Origin: Phocaeicola fibrisolvens
Lineage (GTDB): Bacteria > Bacteroidota > Bacteroidia > Bacteroidales > Bacteroidaceae
Assembly (NCBI RefSeq): GCF_025567125.1
Contig: NZ_JAOQJI010000006.1
Coordinates: 1-64,000 of the forward strand
Length of the DNA stretch: 64,000 bases
Direction of reading: 5' to 3'
In this document: piece after piece, positions 16,614 to 25,534 of the stretch
Numbering within the stretch: position 1 is the first letter of the stretch
Layout of the letters: each line of letters begins with the position of its first letter
Program-made: the position numbers and the translations under genes
The notes under the pieces: model-generated
Database searches by the model: none
Told to the model about the DNA's origin: nothing
Seen by the model: the letters and a program-made list of their open reading frames with translations, nothing else

Positions 16614-17699
16614 ATGATGAATTACAAATTTATGCTTTTGGGACTGATGGCCACAGTGGCCGTCTTCCAGTCGCAGCCTTCGCAGGCTTGTACCGGTATT
16701 ACCTTGACGGCAAAAGACAGTACGCGCATTCTGGCCCGTACCATTGAATGGGGCGGAAGTGATTTGAACAGCTGCTACGTAGTGGTTCCGCGTGGCTATA
16801 CGGTACAGTCGTATGTGCCCGGTGGACAGGATGGCATGAAATTTACGGCAAAATACGGTTATGTGGGTCTTTCGGTAGAGCAGAAGGAGTTTGTGGCCGA
16901 AGGACTGAACGAGAAAGGACTTTCTGCCGGTTTGTTCTATTTCCCAAACTATGGACAGTATGAGGCCTATAAGGCTGAATGGAAGTCCTCTTCTATTGCC
17001 GATTTGCAGCTGGTATCCTGGGTCTTAGGGAATTGCCAGACCGTGGACGAAGTAATGGAAAGTCTGAAAGAGGTACATGTGGTAGCCATTGACCCACGAG
17101 CGTCCACTGTACACTGGCGGTTTGCCGATGTATCGGGTCGACAGGTGGTGCTGGAGATTGTGGACGGGCAGTTGCATTTCTATGAAAACGAACTGGGTGT
17201 ATTGACCAATTCTCCGGGCTTTGAATGGCAGCTGACCAACTTGAACAATTATGTGAATCTCTATGCGGGCAGTGCACAGCCGCAAGAGTTCGGTAAGCTT
17301 ACCTTGCGTTCTTTTGGGGCAGGAAGCGGTTTCTTGGGCATGCCGGGTGATGTGACTCCTCCTTCCCGTTTCGTGCGGGCTGCCTTTTATCAGACTACGG
17401 CTCCCCAGCAGGAAAATGCCCATCAGACGGTGCTTCAGGGATTTCAGATTCTGAACAATTTCGATATTCCGGTAGGTATTGAGTTTCAGGGAGGAAAGAT
17501 TCCGGCCAATATTCCAAGTGCGACCCAGTGGACTTCGGCTACGGACATGCGGCATCGGATGATTTATTTCCGTACGATGTATAATGCATCTATCCGCAGC
17601 ATTGACTTGAACAAGATTGATTTCCAGCGCGTCAAATACAGAGCGGTACCATTGGATACCGTAAAGGAACAACCAGTGATGGAAGTGTCCATCCGTTGA
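16614..17699 (+). CDS. Choloylglycine hydrolase family enzyme (candidate bile salt hydrolase)
   Basis: The 361-residue precursor has a signal peptide ending in SQA, immediately followed by Cys26, the N-terminal nucleophile exposed by cleavage. Family residues by alignment to clostridial bile salt hydrolases are Arg42 (in ARTIEWGG), the Asn in GLNEKGLSAG, the Asn in VLTNSPGF and the Arg in SRFVRAAF. The usual Asp (third after the Arg) is Glu45 here, a form I associate with Gram-negative members. The enzyme cleaves linear amide bonds of conjugated bile acids, penicillin V or N-acyl lactones in the periplasm. Which of these it prefers cannot be told. It sits alone between two minus-strand genes. 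Confidence 0.85.
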   Translation: MMNYKFMLLGLMATVAVFQSQPSQACTGITLTAKDSTRILARTIEWGGSDLNSCYVVVPRGYTVQSYVPGGQDGMKFTAKYGYVGLSVEQKEFVAEGLNEKGLSAGLFYFPNYGQYEAYKAEWKSSSIADLQLVSWVLGNCQTVDEVMESLKEVHVVAIDPRASTVHWRFADVSGRQVVLEIVDGQLHFYENELGVLTNSPGFEWQLTNLNNYVNLYAGSAQPQEFGKLTLRSFGAGSGFLGMPGDVTPPSRFVRAAFYQTTAPQQENAHQTVLQGFQILNNFDIPVGIEFQGGKIPANIPSATQWTSATDMRHRMIYFRTMYNASIRSIDLNKIDFQRVKYRAVPLDTVKEQPVMEVSIR

Positions 17700-17723
17700 A
17701 GATGCAGGATAGGAATAATAAGA

Positions 17724-17765
17724 AAGAAGCTGCTTTCACTTGTGTGTGGGGGCAGCTTCTTCTGT
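17724..17765. terminator. Bidirectional hairpin between convergent genes
   Basis: AAGAAGCTGC (17724-17733) and GCAGCTTCTT (17752-17761) form a perfect 10-bp stem. The right arm lies inside the last codons of the radical SAM gene. T-rich ends are present on both sides. Confidence 0.65.
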
Positions 17766-19025
17766 TTCTGTGAAGTCGAAACTTAATTGACGCTCGTCTG
17801 TCTTTTTGCGGGGAGTAGGAAGCAACAGCCTTCGTACACCGGCTGCACCCAGTTCGTGGATAGTCTTGTCGGGCAGTTCATTGCAGGTGATGAAGTATTT
17901 GGCTTTTTTTATCACGGCTCCCATCTTTTTCAGTTCATAGAAACCGATGCGCGAGAAACGGCGGGAAGCCACAATCAGGCGGGCAGATTTTACTCCGATG
18001 CCCGGCACGCGCAGGATAGCTTCGTAATCGGCGGTCTGTATGTTCACAGGGAAAAACTCCGGATGGCGGAGGGCCCAGGCCAGTTTCGGGTCGATGTCCA
18101 GATCCAGGTTGGGAGTCTGGTCGTCCACGATTTCGTCCACCTTGAACTGGTAGAAACGCAACAGCCAGTCGGCTTGGTAGAGTCGGTTTTCCCGGACCAA
18201 AGGCGGTTGCTTCAAGGTCGGCAGTCGCTTGTCGTAGGTGTTGACTGAAATGTAGCCTGAGTAATACACGCGTTTCATGGTGGGTTGTTCATAGAGCGAG
18301 GAAGAAACTCGCAAGATGTCCTTGTCGGTTTCAGGAGTGGCGCCGACAATCATCTGCGTGCTTTGTCCACCGGGTGCGAAACGAGGTACGTGACGGTAGT
18401 GTCTCCGGTCTTCCTGGTGCGTCAGAATTCCTTGCTGAATGTATTTCATCGGGAGATACACACTCTGGTGGTCTTTCTCCGGGGCCAGCAGCTTTAAATT
18501 TTTTTCGGTTGGAATTTCCAGGTTGACACTGAGACGGTCGGCATACAACCCGGCCTCCTGTACCAGTTCCTCACTGGCGCCAGGGATACTTTTTAGGTGG
18601 ATATACCCGTTGAAACGGTGTACCAGTCGTAAGTCCTTGGCCACTCGGACCAGGCGTTCCATGGTGTAGTCGGGGTTGCGCACTACTCCTGAGCTGAGGA
18701 ACAGTCCCTCGATGTAGTTTCTTCGGTAGAATTCCATGGTCAGTTCCACCAGTTCCGTCACGGAAAGTGTGGCTCGTGGTATGTCGTTGCTTACCCGGTT
18801 GACGCAGTAGGCGCAATCGTAAATGCAGTAGTTGGTCAGCATGATTTTGAGTAGGGAGATACAGCGTCCGTCTTCCGAAAAGCTGTGACAGATGCCCCAT
18901 CCGCCCACGGTATTTCCCACTCCTCCTTTGGTATTCTTGCGGGAAGTACCACTGGAAGCGCACGACACATCATATTTGGCGGATTCCGTCAGTATCTTTA
19001 GTTTTTGTATTACCTGCTCGTTCAT
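17736..19025 (-). CDS. Putative DNA modification/repair radical SAM protein (TIGR03916 type)
   Basis: The 429-residue protein has a radical SAM CX4CX2C variant as NYCIYDCAYCVNR at about residue 75. A helix-hairpin-helix-like stretch, VPGIGVKSARLIVASRRF, lies near residue 330, consistent with DNA contact. The family co-occurs with TIGR03915 proteins and is predicted to act on DNA, but substrate and product are unknown. The start at 19025 lies 20-30 bp from a near-consensus -7 box (TACCTTTA, 19047-19054, minus). It is divergent from the export operon, and its upstream region is shared with that operon's dyad sites. Confidence 0.87.
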   Translation of the reverse strand: MNEQVIQKLKILTESAKYDVSCASSGTSRKNTKGGVGNTVGGWGICHSFSEDGRCISLLKIMLTNYCIYDCAYCVNRVSNDIPRATLSVTELVELTMEFYRRNYIEGLFLSSGVVRNPDYTMERLVRVAKDLRLVHRFNGYIHLKSIPGASEELVQEAGLYADRLSVNLEIPTEKNLKLLAPEKDHQSVYLPMKYIQQGILTHQEDRRHYRHVPRFAPGGQSTQMIVGATPETDKDILRVSSSLYEQPTMKRVYYSGYISVNTYDKRLPTLKQPPLVRENRLYQADWLLRFYQFKVDEIVDDQTPNLDLDIDPKLAWALRHPEFFPVNIQTADYEAILRVPGIGVKSARLIVASRRFSRIGFYELKKMGAVIKKAKYFITCNELPDKTIHELGAAGVRRLLLPTPRKKTDERQLSFDFTETEEAAPTHK

Positions 19026-19113
19026 CGTTCTTTTCCTTTCTAAATTTAAAGGTAGGGAGAGTTCCTGAAATGTGCAACGATTCGGGAAGATTTCTCGCGA
19101 AAAACGGATGGTC

Positions 19114-19152
19114 GGTGTTTAAAACCGAACAGAGTGTTCGATATCGGACACC
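19114..19152. promoter_or_regulatory. Paired dyads, candidate enhancer sites for the sigma-54 regulator
   Basis: Arms GGTGTTTAAAACCGAACA (19114-19131) and TGTTCGATATCGGACACC (19135-19152) pair over about 12 of 18 positions around a 3-base centre. The region also reads as two direct copies of GTGTTnnnAnAnCGnACA starting at 19115 and 19134. The centre is about 64 bp before the -24 element, the usual place for binding sites of sigma-54 activators. The natural candidate protein is the regulator encoded at 25535. Confidence 0.55.
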
Positions 19153-19194
19153 TTCTGAAGAAGGGTTGTTGTTGGATATCAACTGTTTATCTTT

Positions 19195-19213
19195 TTGGCA
19201 TGGATGTTGCTTT
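19195..19213 (+). promoter_or_regulatory. Sigma-54 (-24/-12) promoter of the export operon
   Basis: TTGGCATGGATGTTGCTTT matches the consensus TGGCAYR-N4-TTGCW. The GG of -24 at 19197-19198 and the GC of -12 at 19209-19210 are 12 bp apart, as required. Transcription would begin near 19221. That makes ATG 19241 a better start than ATG 19226 and excludes a longer reading from 19070. Confidence 0.75.
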
Positions 19214-19240
19214 AGAAAAAGTGCGATGATAGATAAAAAT

Positions 19241-20491
19241 ATGGATAGAGAAATATCAAAAGAAGTACGAAAAAGGTTACGCAATAAAAGGCTCATGCAA
19301 TATGGAGGTATTGGAGTCGGGTGCGTGGTAGTGTGGATTCTGCTTTTTTCATGGATGCGCAGCAGTGTGAAAGAAGGCAATCTGGTTTTTTCGGAAGTGA
19401 CGCGGGGAACGATTGAAGTAAGTGTGAGCGCGTCGGGTAAGGTCGTACCTGCCTTTGAAGAAATCATCAATACGCCGATTAATTCGCGTATTGTGGAGGT
19501 ATATGGAAAAGGAGGAGACAGTGTAGAGGTAGGCACGCCGTTGTTGAAACTGGATTTGCAGAGCACTGAGACCGGCTATCAGAAGTTGCAGGATGAAGAC
19601 CAGATGAAGCGTTACCAGTTGGATCAGGTGAAAATCAACAATCAAACGTATCTCAGTGATCTGGAGATGAAAGTAAAGGTGTCGACCATGAAACTGGACC
19701 GGATGAAGGCGGAGTTGCGAAACGAACAATATCTTGACAGCTTGGGTTCGGGTACAACCGATCGGGTGCGTCAGGCGGAACTGAATTTCCAGACGGGAAA
19801 ACTGGAACTGGAACAGCTTCGTCAGCAGCTGGCCAACGAACGGCAGGTGAAAGCGGCCGATTTGAGAGTGAAGGAGCTGGAATATGAGATTTTCCGTAAG
19901 GAGATGGCGGAAATGAAGCGGACCTTGGAGGATGCACAGATACGGTCGCCTAGGAAAGCCATTCTTACCTATATCAATGATCAGGTGGGGGCACAGGTGA
20001 CAGAAGGAACCCGACTGGCAGTCATTTCAGACCTGAGTCATTTTAAAGTGGAAGCCGAAATTGCCGATACTTATGCAGACCAGGTCGTGGCAGGTGGACG
20101 AGCCATTGTGAAGATAGGCAATGAAAAGCTGGAGGGACAAATCAGCAGTGTGACGCCTTTATCTAAAAATGGCATGATTTCTTTTATTGTACAGCTGGCC
20201 AATGACCATCACCGCCGGTTGCGTTCGGGACTGAAAGTGGATGTGTATGTAATGAATGCCGTGAAAGAGGGCGTATTGCGAATAGACAATGCCAGTTATT
20301 ATGTGGGGAAAGGAGAATATGAGTTGTTTGTGCGGGATGGAAAAAATGAACTGGTCAAGCGGAAGGTGCAGCTGGGAGATTCCAATTTTGAATACGTGGA
20401 AGTACTTTCCGGACTTCAGCCGGGCGACCGAGTGGTAGTCAGCGATATGAAGGACTTTCGGAACAAACGGAAGGTTAGGTTGGTACACTGA
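19241..20491 (+). CDS. Periplasmic adaptor (HlyD/membrane fusion family) of an ABC exporter
   Basis: The 416-residue protein has one N-terminal membrane anchor (about 15-37). A barrel-sandwich segment (VSASGKVVPAFEE) follows, then a long alpha-helical hairpin (about 95-205, rich in K/E/Q/L), then a beta-barrel with TRLAVISDLSHFKVEAEI and the membrane-proximal domain ending LQPGDRVVVSDMKDF. It would bridge the two inner-membrane permeases and the TolC-like channel encoded downstream. It is the first gene after the sigma-54 promoter. The next gene starts 82 bp later. Confidence 0.88.
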   Translation: MDREISKEVRKRLRNKRLMQYGGIGVGCVVVWILLFSWMRSSVKEGNLVFSEVTRGTIEVSVSASGKVVPAFEEIINTPINSRIVEVYGKGGDSVEVGTPLLKLDLQSTETGYQKLQDEDQMKRYQLDQVKINNQTYLSDLEMKVKVSTMKLDRMKAELRNEQYLDSLGSGTTDRVRQAELNFQTGKLELEQLRQQLANERQVKAADLRVKELEYEIFRKEMAEMKRTLEDAQIRSPRKAILTYINDQVGAQVTEGTRLAVISDLSHFKVEAEIADTYADQVVAGGRAIVKIGNEKLEGQISSVTPLSKNGMISFIVQLANDHHRRLRSGLKVDVYVMNAVKEGVLRIDNASYYVGKGEYELFVRDGKNELVKRKVQLGDSNFEYVEVLSGLQPGDRVVVSDMKDFRNKRKVRLVH

Positions 20492-20572
20492 GTGTGAGGA
20501 AGAAAAAACTTTTCAGAAGCAATTGATTGTAAAAGAACATATAAAGAAGATTAAAATGAGAGTGAGATTTTT

Positions 20573-21892
20573 ATGAGAATGCAAAGAACTTATTTGACAC
20601 AGGCTTTTACGTTACTGAAACAGAACCGTCTGTTCAGTATGCTCTACATTGTCGGTACAGGACTGGCCATTGCCATGACCGTGATAGTGGCGGTAGTTTA
20701 TTACGTGAAATTGGCTCCTATCTATCCGGAAGAGAATCGGAAAAACACGTTGTATCTGACTCATGTCAGTTTCAAATCGGAACAGGAATCAAGAACCTAT
20801 CAGTCCGCTTTGTCGTATCGGGCTTTACAGGAATGGATTTATCCGCTAAAGAATGTGGTAGCGGTTTCTGCGCGTTTCAGCAATGCAATGGACTATTATA
20901 TACAGCCTGCCGATCGGAGCGGGGATTTCCGTCCGGCATTGAAACTGGTAGACCCGGCTTTCTTCCGTATCTATGCGTTGCAATTTCTGGAGGGACATCC
21001 ATTCACGGAGGCCGATTTGGCAAGTGGTATTCATACGGCTGTGATTTCCGATGATCTTGCTCGTCGTTTGTTTGGTACGACAGAAGGCGTGGTGGGACGT
21101 TCGTTTTCCATGGATTATGTGAATTATCACGTATGTGGGGTGGTACGTGGAGCGAGTTTCTTGACCCGCCAGTCGTATGCACAGGTTTATGCGCCTTATT
21201 CCATTGAATCAAATTACAAGGACCCCGTTGTCTCCAGCTTCCCCTATTGTGGTCTGTTTAACGTGACTTTTTTAGTGAAAGACAATGCACAAGCAAAGGC
21301 TTTACGAGCTGAAATCAAGGACTTGATCAGAAGAGTGAACGCACAATATAAAGGGCAGTGGCAGATGGAATTGTGGGAACAACCTACTTCGCATGCACTC
21401 AGTGTGTTTAAAGAGTATCCGGCGGATACGAGTTTCAGCTCTTGGAAGGTGGCAGGTCGGCTGACGCTGTGGGTACTGGTACTTCTGCTCGTGCCTTCAC
21501 TGAATCTGAACGGACTGATAGCCAGTCGTATGGAGAGTCGTTTGCCGGAGATGGGTGTTCGTAAATCTTTTGGGGCCAGTCGGAGTGCCTTGCTGTCGCA
21601 GGTGATGTGGGAGAATTTTTTCCTTACATTAGTGGGAGGTCTGCTGGGCTTGCTGGTGGCATGGATCATGCTTTATGTAGGGCGTGGATGGATTTTTATG
21701 TTGTTTGATTCCTGGCCGATGGATATTCCGGAAGGAGCCAATCTGTATGTGTCAGGTGAAATGCTGTTTGCACCGGTCGTGTTTCTCATCGCCTTTTTAT
21801 TGTGTCTGGTGCTGAATTTGCTTTCCGCTTTGTGGCCGGCATGGATGTCGTTGCGCAAGCCGATTGTGTATTCATTGTATGAAAAAAGATAA
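20573..21892 (+). CDS. ABC transporter permease, MacB/FtsX type (first)
   Basis: The 439-residue protein has a TM helix near residues 20-42, a large periplasmic domain (about 45-275) with MacB-core-like strands, and three C-terminal TM helices (about 300, 345 and 395) in the FtsX arrangement. MGVRKSFGASRSALLSQV is the cytoplasmic coupling segment seen in MacB permeases. There is no fused ATPase; the ATPase is a separate gene. A second permease begins about 20 bp later, so the transporter is probably a heterodimer. Confidence 0.87.
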   Translation: MRMQRTYLTQAFTLLKQNRLFSMLYIVGTGLAIAMTVIVAVVYYVKLAPIYPEENRKNTLYLTHVSFKSEQESRTYQSALSYRALQEWIYPLKNVVAVSARFSNAMDYYIQPADRSGDFRPALKLVDPAFFRIYALQFLEGHPFTEADLASGIHTAVISDDLARRLFGTTEGVVGRSFSMDYVNYHVCGVVRGASFLTRQSYAQVYAPYSIESNYKDPVVSSFPYCGLFNVTFLVKDNAQAKALRAEIKDLIRRVNAQYKGQWQMELWEQPTSHALSVFKEYPADTSFSSWKVAGRLTLWVLVLLLVPSLNLNGLIASRMESRLPEMGVRKSFGASRSALLSQVMWENFFLTLVGGLLGLLVAWIMLYVGRGWIFMLFDSWPMDIPEGANLYVSGEMLFAPVVFLIAFLLCLVLNLLSALWPAWMSLRKPIVYSLYEKR

Positions 21893-21912
21893 TCCGAAAA
21901 AACTGAGTGGAT

Positions 21913-23208
21913 ATGTGGAAATTGATTATAAAAAATCTTTGGAGCCGTCGCCGTCGTAACGGATGGTTACTGGCTGAATTGATATTGGTGGCCATTCTTT
22001 CATGGGCCATTTTCGACCCCGTGATGGTAGTGACTTATGAGCGGCACCTCCCGTTGGGATACGATGCAGACCGTCTGTGTATGGTGTCTGTGGCCATGCT
22101 TCCTCCGGAGGCTCCCGGATATGAGCCGCAAGCGGCCGATTCGGCTTCGTTGATGCAGGCGTATTTGAATTTAGTGGACCGTGCCCGGCAGTATCCTGGG
22201 GTGGAACAGGCCGCTCCGGTACTTTCTTTTGTATATCCGGGTGCGATGGGAAGTGGAACTTCCGACTTTGTAGCAGAAGGTGATTCGGTCGTTCATTCGG
22301 CTCTCTATATCGAATTTTTACCTCATACCCATTTCTTTGAAACCTACGGTTTCCAATCTGGGGAGGGGAGTATGAGTGCGGCCCGGCTGTCGGATCTGGA
22401 CAATGGGTACTATTATATCATGACAGAAGATTTGCTGGAAGAAATGTTTCATACACATACGTACCGGAACCAGCGTTGCTTGGAGGTGAATGGTACAGAC
22501 ACGTTTTATACGGCAGTGAAGGGGACGGTGAAAGCATGCAAGTATCTGATTGACTGGCGTCCAGTACCGATTGTGTTCATGCCGCAGCAGCATCCGGATA
22601 TACGTTCCAGCTTGGACAATCTGAGGATGGTCATTCGTTTGAAAGAGGGAGTCAGCATGGAACGCTTCTTGCACGATTTCCACCCTTGGATGCTTCGCCA
22701 GCTACGTGCCGGGAATCTTTATGCCCGTGAATTGCAGTCGTACGATGAAATCAATGCGGCTCGTGAATTCAGTGATTCTACGGCGCTTTATCGCCGTAAT
22801 TTGAGCATTGCACTGTTTTTCCTAATCAATCTCTGTCTGGGGGTGATTGGTACTTTCTGGATGCAGACTCGTACCCGTCGGGAAGAGGTGGGGGTGATGC
22901 TTTCTTATGGAGCGACACCGCATCGCATTCGTCTGATGCTCTTGGGAGAAGGTACGGTACTGACCACGCTGGCTACTTTCATCGGCTGCTTCATTTACCT
23001 GCAATATGCGTTTAGTGAGGGGCTGAATAAGGGAAATTCCTGGATGTCGGCGGTGATTCCCAGTTGGGTGGACAATTTTGGACTGCACTTTTTCCTCATC
23101 TCACTGGCGGTGTATGTGGTGCTGCTGTTGGTAGTATGGGCAGGTATTGATATCCCGGCTCGCCGGATAAGCGCCATTTCGCCTACAGAAGCCTTGCGGG
23201 ATGAATAA
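21913..23208 (+). CDS. ABC transporter permease, MacB/FtsX type (second)
   Basis: The 431-residue protein starts at ATG 21913 (GTG 21907 is in frame). One N-terminal TM helix is followed by a periplasmic domain of about 250 residues and three C-terminal TM helices. The coupling segment REEVGVMLSYGATPHRIRLMLL is characteristic. The ending PARRISAISPTEALRDE is the classic MacB/LolC tail. It pairs with the preceding permease and lacks its own nucleotide-binding domain. Confidence 0.87.
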   Translation: MWKLIIKNLWSRRRRNGWLLAELILVAILSWAIFDPVMVVTYERHLPLGYDADRLCMVSVAMLPPEAPGYEPQAADSASLMQAYLNLVDRARQYPGVEQAAPVLSFVYPGAMGSGTSDFVAEGDSVVHSALYIEFLPHTHFFETYGFQSGEGSMSAARLSDLDNGYYYIMTEDLLEEMFHTHTYRNQRCLEVNGTDTFYTAVKGTVKACKYLIDWRPVPIVFMPQQHPDIRSSLDNLRMVIRLKEGVSMERFLHDFHPWMLRQLRAGNLYARELQSYDEINAAREFSDSTALYRRNLSIALFFLINLCLGVIGTFWMQTRTRREEVGVMLSYGATPHRIRLMLLGEGTVLTTLATFIGCFIYLQYAFSEGLNKGNSWMSAVIPSWVDNFGLHFFLISLAVYVVLLLVVWAGIDIPARRISAISPTEALRDE

Positions 23209-23265
23209 AAAGCACGTGAAACGATTCGTCTGAATACAGATGCAATGATAAACTTTTAAAACAAG

Positions 23266-23943
23266 ATGCGTATGAATATGATAGAATTAACCGGAATCAA
23301 TAAGATTTACCGGACCAATGAGATAGAGACACAGGCACTGGAAAATGTGAACCTGACGGTAGAAAAAGGAGAATTCCTCAGTATCATGGGACCTTCCGGA
23401 TGTGGAAAATCTACTTTGCTGAACATCATGGGACTGCTGGATGCGCCTACCAGCGGTACCATCCAGATTGCAGGAGTGAAAGTGGAGGGAATGAAAGACA
23501 AGGAACTGGCTGCTTTCCGTAACCGGAACTTGGGATTCGTGTTTCAGTCGTTCCACCTGATTAATTCATTGAATGTGCTGGATAATGTGGAGGTACCTTT
23601 ACTTTATCGCAATGTTTCTGCGAAAGAACGTCGGCAACGGGCCGAGGAAGTGCTGCAGAAGGTAGGATTGAGTCATCGTATGCATCACATGCCCTCGCAG
23701 CTTTCCGGAGGACAATGCCAGCGTGTGGCCATTGCCCGGGCTATTGTGGGAAATCCGGAAATCGTGCTGGCTGACGAACCGACCGGTAACTTGGATTCCA
23801 AGATGGGAGCGGAGATTATGGAGTTGCTGCACAAGCTGAACCAGGAAGATGGGCGTACGGTGGTGATGGTGACCCACAATGAAGAACAGGCCAAACAGAC
23901 CTCGCGTATCGTACGCTTCTTTGATGGCCGTCAGGTAGGATAA
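23266..23943 (+). CDS. ABC transporter ATP-binding protein (MacB/LolD type)
   Basis: The 225-residue ATPase carries all motifs: Walker A GPSGCGKST, the Q-loop in FVFQSFHLI, signature LSGGQCQRVAIARA, Walker B IVLADEPTG and the switch His in MVTHNEEQAK. It would energise the two permeases in the operon. The start may be at 23266, 23272 or 23278 (three in-frame ATGs). The system moves substrate from the periplasm or inner membrane outward, as MacAB-TolC does; the substrate is unknown. Confidence 0.93.
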   Translation: MRMNMIELTGINKIYRTNEIETQALENVNLTVEKGEFLSIMGPSGCGKSTLLNIMGLLDAPTSGTIQIAGVKVEGMKDKELAAFRNRNLGFVFQSFHLINSLNVLDNVEVPLLYRNVSAKERRQRAEEVLQKVGLSHRMHHMPSQLSGGQCQRVAIARAIVGNPEIVLADEPTGNLDSKMGAEIMELLHKLNQEDGRTVVMVTHNEEQAKQTSRIVRFFDGRQVG

Positions 23944-24009
23944 GGCGGATGGCTGGTTGGAAAAATTGAGGTGAGGAACAGATGTGATACGATAAATGAG
24001 TGGAAGAGT

Positions 24010-25494
24010 ATGAAACGGAGTGTATGGATTTTATTTTCTTTTTTCCTTTTCTGTAAAGGAGGGGCGGTAGAGCCGATGGAAAAAACGCATGTGTTGACAC
24101 TGGACGAGGCCATTATGCTGGCACGGGTACAGAGTGTGGATGCGGCCGTAGCTTTAAACGAGCTGAAAACGGCGTATTGGGAGTATCGTACCTATCGTGC
24201 GGAATTATTGCCGGAGGTAAACTTTACGGCCACCCTTCCTTCTTACCACAAGGGGTATAATTCGTATCAGCAGAATGACGGTTCTTATACCTATGTGCGG
24301 AACAACTACATGCAGATGAACGGACAGCTTTCCATCGACCAGAATATCTGGTTCACGGGAGGTACGTTGTCGTTGAATACCTCTCTTGATTTTCTGCGGC
24401 AGATGGATGGTGGTTCGGGAAACCGTTTTATGTCGGTTCCGTTGGCTTTGACCTTGAACCAGCCAGTCTTTGGGGTGAATCAGACCAAATGGGACCGTCG
24501 GATTGAACCGGTACGTTATGCGGAGGCCAAGGCGGCATTCTTAAGTGCGACGGAAGAGGTGACGATGACCACCATCAATTATTTTTTCAATCTGCTACTG
24601 GCTCGTGAAAACGTGGCTATTGCCAGACAGAATCTGGAAAATGCAGAGAAATTGTATGAGGTAGCCAAAGCCAAGCGTCGGATGGGGCAGATTAGTGAAA
24701 ATGATGTGTTGCAGTTGAAATTGAATGTGCTGGATGCCCGCTCCTCATTGACTTCCAACGAGAGTGCCTTGAAGAGTCACATGTTTACCTTGCGTTCGTT
24801 TCTGGCTTTGGGGGAGAACGAAGAATTGGTACCGGAGGTTCCGGATTCCGTGCCCGAGGTGCGGTTGGAGTATGCGGATGTGTTGTCCAAAGCTTTGGCT
24901 AACAACTCCTTTGCCCAGAATATCCGTCGCAGGCAGCTCGAAGCCGATTATGACGTAGCCAAGGCCAAAGGAAATATGCGGGAGATTACGTTGTTCGCTC
25001 AGGTCGGATTTACAGGAACCGACCGACGTTTTGATACGGCTTATCGTCGGTTAAAAGACAACCAAGTGGTGGAGATTGGGGTCAAGATTCCGATTTTGGA
25101 CTGGGGTAAACGCCGCGGGCAGGTGAAAGTGGCACAGAGCAACCGGGAAGTGACGGAAAGCAAGTTGCGGCAGGAATCCATGAATTTCAATCAGAATCTG
25201 TTTGTGCTGGTGGAGCAGTTCAACAACCAGCAGACACAGCTCCATTTGGCGGATGAGGCCGATAAGATTGCCCGTAAACGCTATCATACGAACGTGGAGA
25301 CTTTTCTGGTCGGAAAGATTTCTACACTCGACTTGAACGATTCGCAGAGCCAGAAGGATGAGGCACGCCGCAAGCACATCAATGAGTTGTTTTATTACTG
25401 GTACTATTATTACCAGTTGCGCAGTCTCACACTGTGGGATTTTGCGGCAGGTATAGGGATTGAGGCCGATTTTGAGAAGATAGTGAAGCACTGA
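24010..25494 (+). CDS. TolC-like outer membrane efflux protein
   Basis: The 494-residue protein has a signal peptide (about 1-22), beginning at ATG 24010. Two TolC repeat halves show long helical barrels (ARQNLENAEKLYEVAKAKRRMGQIS and the mirrored ADKIARKRYHTNVETFLVGK region) and short beta strands. It is the outer-membrane channel of the export system and is followed by the regulator genes. An internal promoter box lies after its stop. Confidence 0.9.
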   Translation: MKRSVWILFSFFLFCKGGAVEPMEKTHVLTLDEAIMLARVQSVDAAVALNELKTAYWEYRTYRAELLPEVNFTATLPSYHKGYNSYQQNDGSYTYVRNNYMQMNGQLSIDQNIWFTGGTLSLNTSLDFLRQMDGGSGNRFMSVPLALTLNQPVFGVNQTKWDRRIEPVRYAEAKAAFLSATEEVTMTTINYFFNLLLARENVAIARQNLENAEKLYEVAKAKRRMGQISENDVLQLKLNVLDARSSLTSNESALKSHMFTLRSFLALGENEELVPEVPDSVPEVRLEYADVLSKALANNSFAQNIRRRQLEADYDVAKAKGNMREITLFAQVGFTGTDRRFDTAYRRLKDNQVVEIGVKIPILDWGKRRGQVKVAQSNREVTESKLRQESMNFNQNLFVLVEQFNNQQTQLHLADEADKIARKRYHTNVETFLVGKISTLDLNDSQSQKDEARRKHINELFYYWYYYYQLRSLTLWDFAAGIGIEADFEKIVKH

Positions 25495-25519
25495 CCCCCT
25501 TCTTTTGTGAAATAATATT

Positions 25520-25527
25520 TACTTTTG
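25520..25527 (+). promoter_or_regulatory. Internal promoter -7 box (TACTTTTG) before the regulator gene
   Basis: Perfect TAnnTTTG box only 8 bp before the ATG at 25535. This promoter would yield a leader of about 4 bases or none, while allowing basal regulator synthesis independent of sigma-54. Confidence 0.55.
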
Positions 25528-25534
25528 TCGTGTT

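Noticed and set aside
19070..19240. Upstream extension of the adaptor gene
   Set aside because: It would cover the sigma-54 promoter and the dyads; the transcript should begin near 19221.
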